A stretch of 7,133 nt of DNA from Chloroflexota bacterium. Lineage in GTDB: Bacteria > Chloroflexota > Ktedonobacteria > Ktedonobacterales > Ktedonobacteraceae. The DNA lies in NCBI GenBank assembly GCA_005881495.1, contig VBHI01000018.1, positions 1-7,133 on the forward strand, in the 5' to 3' direction. Shown piece by piece: positions 6,157-7,133 of this stretch. Under the pieces are notes generated by a model. That model saw nothing but the letters and a program-made list of their open reading frames with translations, was not told where the DNA came from and ran no database searches. The translations under genes were made by a program, and so were the position numbers. The number at the start of each line of letters is the position of its first letter. Position 1 is the stretch's first letter.

Positions 6157-6771
6157 TCATCCCTGCTCACACGAGCCGTCGCTCTTCACGTTTTTCTGTC
6201 CTGCCAGCCTGCACTGCAACCATTGCACGGCGATCAAGGCCTTGGCATCCACTATGTTCCTCTCGTGCAGGGCTGTCCAGAGCTCAGGCAGCGAGAGTTC
6301 CACCTGCTCAATATCTTCGTGCTCAGCAGCACATCCGCCTCCCGCGGCAACCCGGTCCGTCTCACCGACTTCTGCGTAGTAGAGCGCAACGCGTTCAGAT
6401 CTGCCTCCTGGTGAAACATAGAACGTGGCGATCGGTTGGAGGTCGCCTACCTGGTAGCCAACCTCTTCGTGTACCTCGCGTCGAATGGTCTCCTCCGGCC
6501 GCTCGCCCGGGTCGACCATGCCCGCAACCACCTCCAAGAGCCAGCCTGGACCTTTCTTGTAGGTCGGATACCTGAACTGCTTGATCAGGATGACCTTTTG
6601 TGTATCCCGGTTCCACAGAAGCGCCGCTGCCGCATCACCTCGCTCGAAGACGAGCCGACGGACAGGCTCGCTCATCTGCCCGTTGAACCGCTCAAAGCGC
6701 AGCGTCGCCTCCTCGATCTTGAAGACGTCATCAAACACTACTCGCTGGTTCACGATTTCTACGCGCTTCAT
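6157..6771 (-). CDS. NUDIX hydrolase, NudK/AdpP-type nucleoside-diphosphate-sugar pyrophosphatase (204 aa)
   Basis: The NUDIX box is complete at residues 84-106: G84, five residues, E90, seven residues, R98-E99, V100, then E102-E103, G105. It binds the catalytic Mg2+ and cleaves the diphosphate of nucleoside diphosphates linked to another moiety. Upstream is the strand pattern VILIKQFRYPTYKKGPGWLL (60-79). Downstream SPGGRSE (120-126) and GGG...EHEDIEQVEL (144-159) match the YffH/AdpP family that contains E. coli NudK (GDP-mannose pyrophosphatase) and ADP-ribose pyrophosphatase. Substrate choice between ADP-ribose and a sugar nucleotide cannot be settled by eye. Length is normal for the family and no signal peptide is present. 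ATG 6771 is preferred (AGAAGGGA just upstream); GTG 6795 in frame would add eight lysine-rich residues. It appears to be a single-gene transcript unrelated to the SWIM clusters. Confidence 0.9.
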   Translation of the reverse strand: MKRVEIVNQRVVFDDVFKIEEATLRFERFNGQMSEPVRRLVFERGDAAAALLWNRDTQKVILIKQFRYPTYKKGPGWLLEVVAGMVDPGERPEETIRREVHEEVGYQVGDLQPIATFYVSPGGRSERVALYYAEVGETDRVAAGGGCAAEHEDIEQVELSLPELWTALHERNIVDAKALIAVQWLQCRLAGQKNVKSDGSCEQG

Positions 6772-6788
6772 CTTTCCCTTCTCTTGTT

Positions 6789-6926
6789 TCAACACCTTCT
6801 CTTTGTAACACGCTCGTAGACCAGATTCAGGCGCTGCTTCCTGAGCGTACTGTAAATCGTCTTACCTGACATGCTCTACTTCCGCTGCGCTACAGAGTCG
6901 ATGGCGCTGTAGCGCAAAACTGTCAT
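6789..6926 (-). pseudogene. Possible broken small helix-turn-helix reading frame
   Basis: From ATG 6926 one frame gives MTVLRYSAIDSVAQRK, an in-frame TAG, then SMSGKTIYSTLRKQRLNLVY and ERVTKRRC, ending at TGA 6789-6791. Joined across the TAG, SVAQRK...SMSGKTIYSTLRKQ reads like a helix-turn-helix of the kind found in transposases and small regulators, so this may be a decayed fragment. It is only 44 sense codons with a stop in the middle, and a start at ATG 6872 with GGAAG upstream would give just 27 residues. A chance open frame remains quite possible. It ends 17 bases before the NUDIX start. Confidence 0.22.
6886..6916. repeat. Perfect 10-bp inverted repeat TGCGCTACAG-N11-CTGTAGCGCA
   Basis: Arms at 6886-6895 and 6907-6916 match perfectly around an 11-base centre (AGTCGATGGCG). 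It is the strongest inverted repeat in the window. There is no T-run after it on either strand (the plus strand continues AAAAC), so it is not an intrinsic terminator. It lies about 115 bases upstream of the NUDIX start. An operator, a recombination site or a relic of a mobile element are options. Confidence 0.6.
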
Positions 6927-7018
6927 TGTTCCTGTGCAAAGTTACCATTCACAGATGATTTCCCCATTTGGACCCTCTTCAGCTAGGTTTTTGTTCCCCT
7001 CCTTGATTCCCTACCCTA
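6927..7018. other. Intergenic stretch upstream of the small HTH-like frame, no gene seen
   Basis: No supported coding region. On the minus strand a 14-codon frame (ATG near 6967, MGKSSVNGNFAQEQ) follows GAGGG and its stop overlaps ATG 6926 as ATGA; it is too short to claim. A TTTTT run at 6989-6993 is not preceded by a convincing stem. Confidence 0.4.
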
Positions 7019-7031
7019 AGAGATGGATACA
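7003..7031 (+). promoter_or_regulatory. Candidate sigma-70-type promoter for a gene beyond the right edge
   Basis: TTGATT (7003-7008) and GATACA (7026-7031) are separated by 17 bases. The matches are partial (4/6 and 3/6), so this is tentative; support comes from the leader-like hairpins and ribosome site that follow on the same strand. Confidence 0.25.
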
Positions 7032-7044
7032 CTCCATGATCTCT
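7019..7044 (+). repeat. Interrupted hairpin AGAG-ATGGA-TACAC-TCCAT-GAT-CTCT
   Basis: ATGGA (7023-7027) pairs with TCCAT (7033-7037) over a 5-base loop, and AGAG (7019-7022) with CTCT (7041-7044) across a 3-base bulge. A further TGCTG-CAAG-CAGCA stem follows at 7049-7062. Together they look like the structured start of a leader RNA on the plus strand, but chance is possible. Confidence 0.3.
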
Positions 7045-7109
7045 GTGTTGCTGCAAGCAGCAGAGGAACGTGTTACCATAGAAGGGACGTGCACCAGTAA
7101 CGGGGAACC

Positions 7110-7131
7110 CTCCTGCTCTATCACACAGGAG
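7110..7131 (+). promoter_or_regulatory. Hairpin CTCCTG-N10-CAGGAG occluding a ribosome site
   Basis: CTCCTG (7110-7115) is the exact complement of CAGGAG (7126-7131). The right arm contains AGGAG, a ribosome-binding site only 2 bases from the window edge, so a plus-strand gene probably starts just outside. Pairing would hide the site, a possible translational control. Confidence 0.35.
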
Positions 7132-7133
7132 TA

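Noticed and set aside
6104..6575. Overlapping plus-strand frames opposite the NUDIX gene
   Set aside because: The minus strand holds a complete NUDIX box; these frames are serine/arginine/proline-rich shadows.

Overview
The window looks like chromosomal DNA of a free-living bacterium with moderate GC, most probably a member of the Ktedonobacteria (Chloroflexota). This rests on recalled family resemblance only: SWIM zinc-finger proteins with long helical-repeat C-termini, and CcbP-like calcium-binding proteins fused to a small beta-barrel, are common there. No rRNA, tRNA, CRISPR array or intact insertion sequence was seen.

Layout. A plus-strand cluster (15-3699) carries four tightly packed genes: a SWIM zinc-finger/helical-repeat protein, a TPR protein whose 5' end looks damaged, a small cysteine-rich zinc-ribbon-like protein, and an orphan tyrosine-recombinase core-binding domain with no catalytic domain. 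It meets a minus-strand pair head-on after only 26 bases: a SH3-like/CcbP-like calcium-binding protein (5078-5743), then a 445-residue protein (3726-5063) that resembles the C-terminal part of the SWIM protein but has no SWIM finger. A roughly 410-base non-coding gap with several short inverted repeats follows, then a minus-strand NudK/AdpP-type NUDIX hydrolase (6157-6771). The right edge (about 6772-7133) holds a possible broken small HTH reading frame, a perfect 10-bp inverted repeat, and what looks like the leader of a plus-strand gene starting beyond the edge.

How the parts may work together. Overlaps and short spacings (a 10-base gap, an ATGA overlap, a Shine-Dalgarno lying on the previous stop codon) indicate two operons that are translationally coupled. 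The SWIM protein and the finger-less protein appear to be paralogues placed in convergent operons. Together the clusters combine a probable nucleic-acid- or protein-binding Zn finger, TPR and helical-repeat scaffolds, a Zn ribbon, a DNA-binding core-binding domain and a Ca-binding module. No function can be read from the sequence. A scaffold/DNA-binding complex is an inference only. The NUDIX gene looks like independent housekeeping metabolism.

The most unusual points are the TPR gene start (ATA where the start codon should be, followed by an apparent frameshift in an A-rich tract), the catalytic-domain-free recombinase fragment, and the finger-less paralogue.
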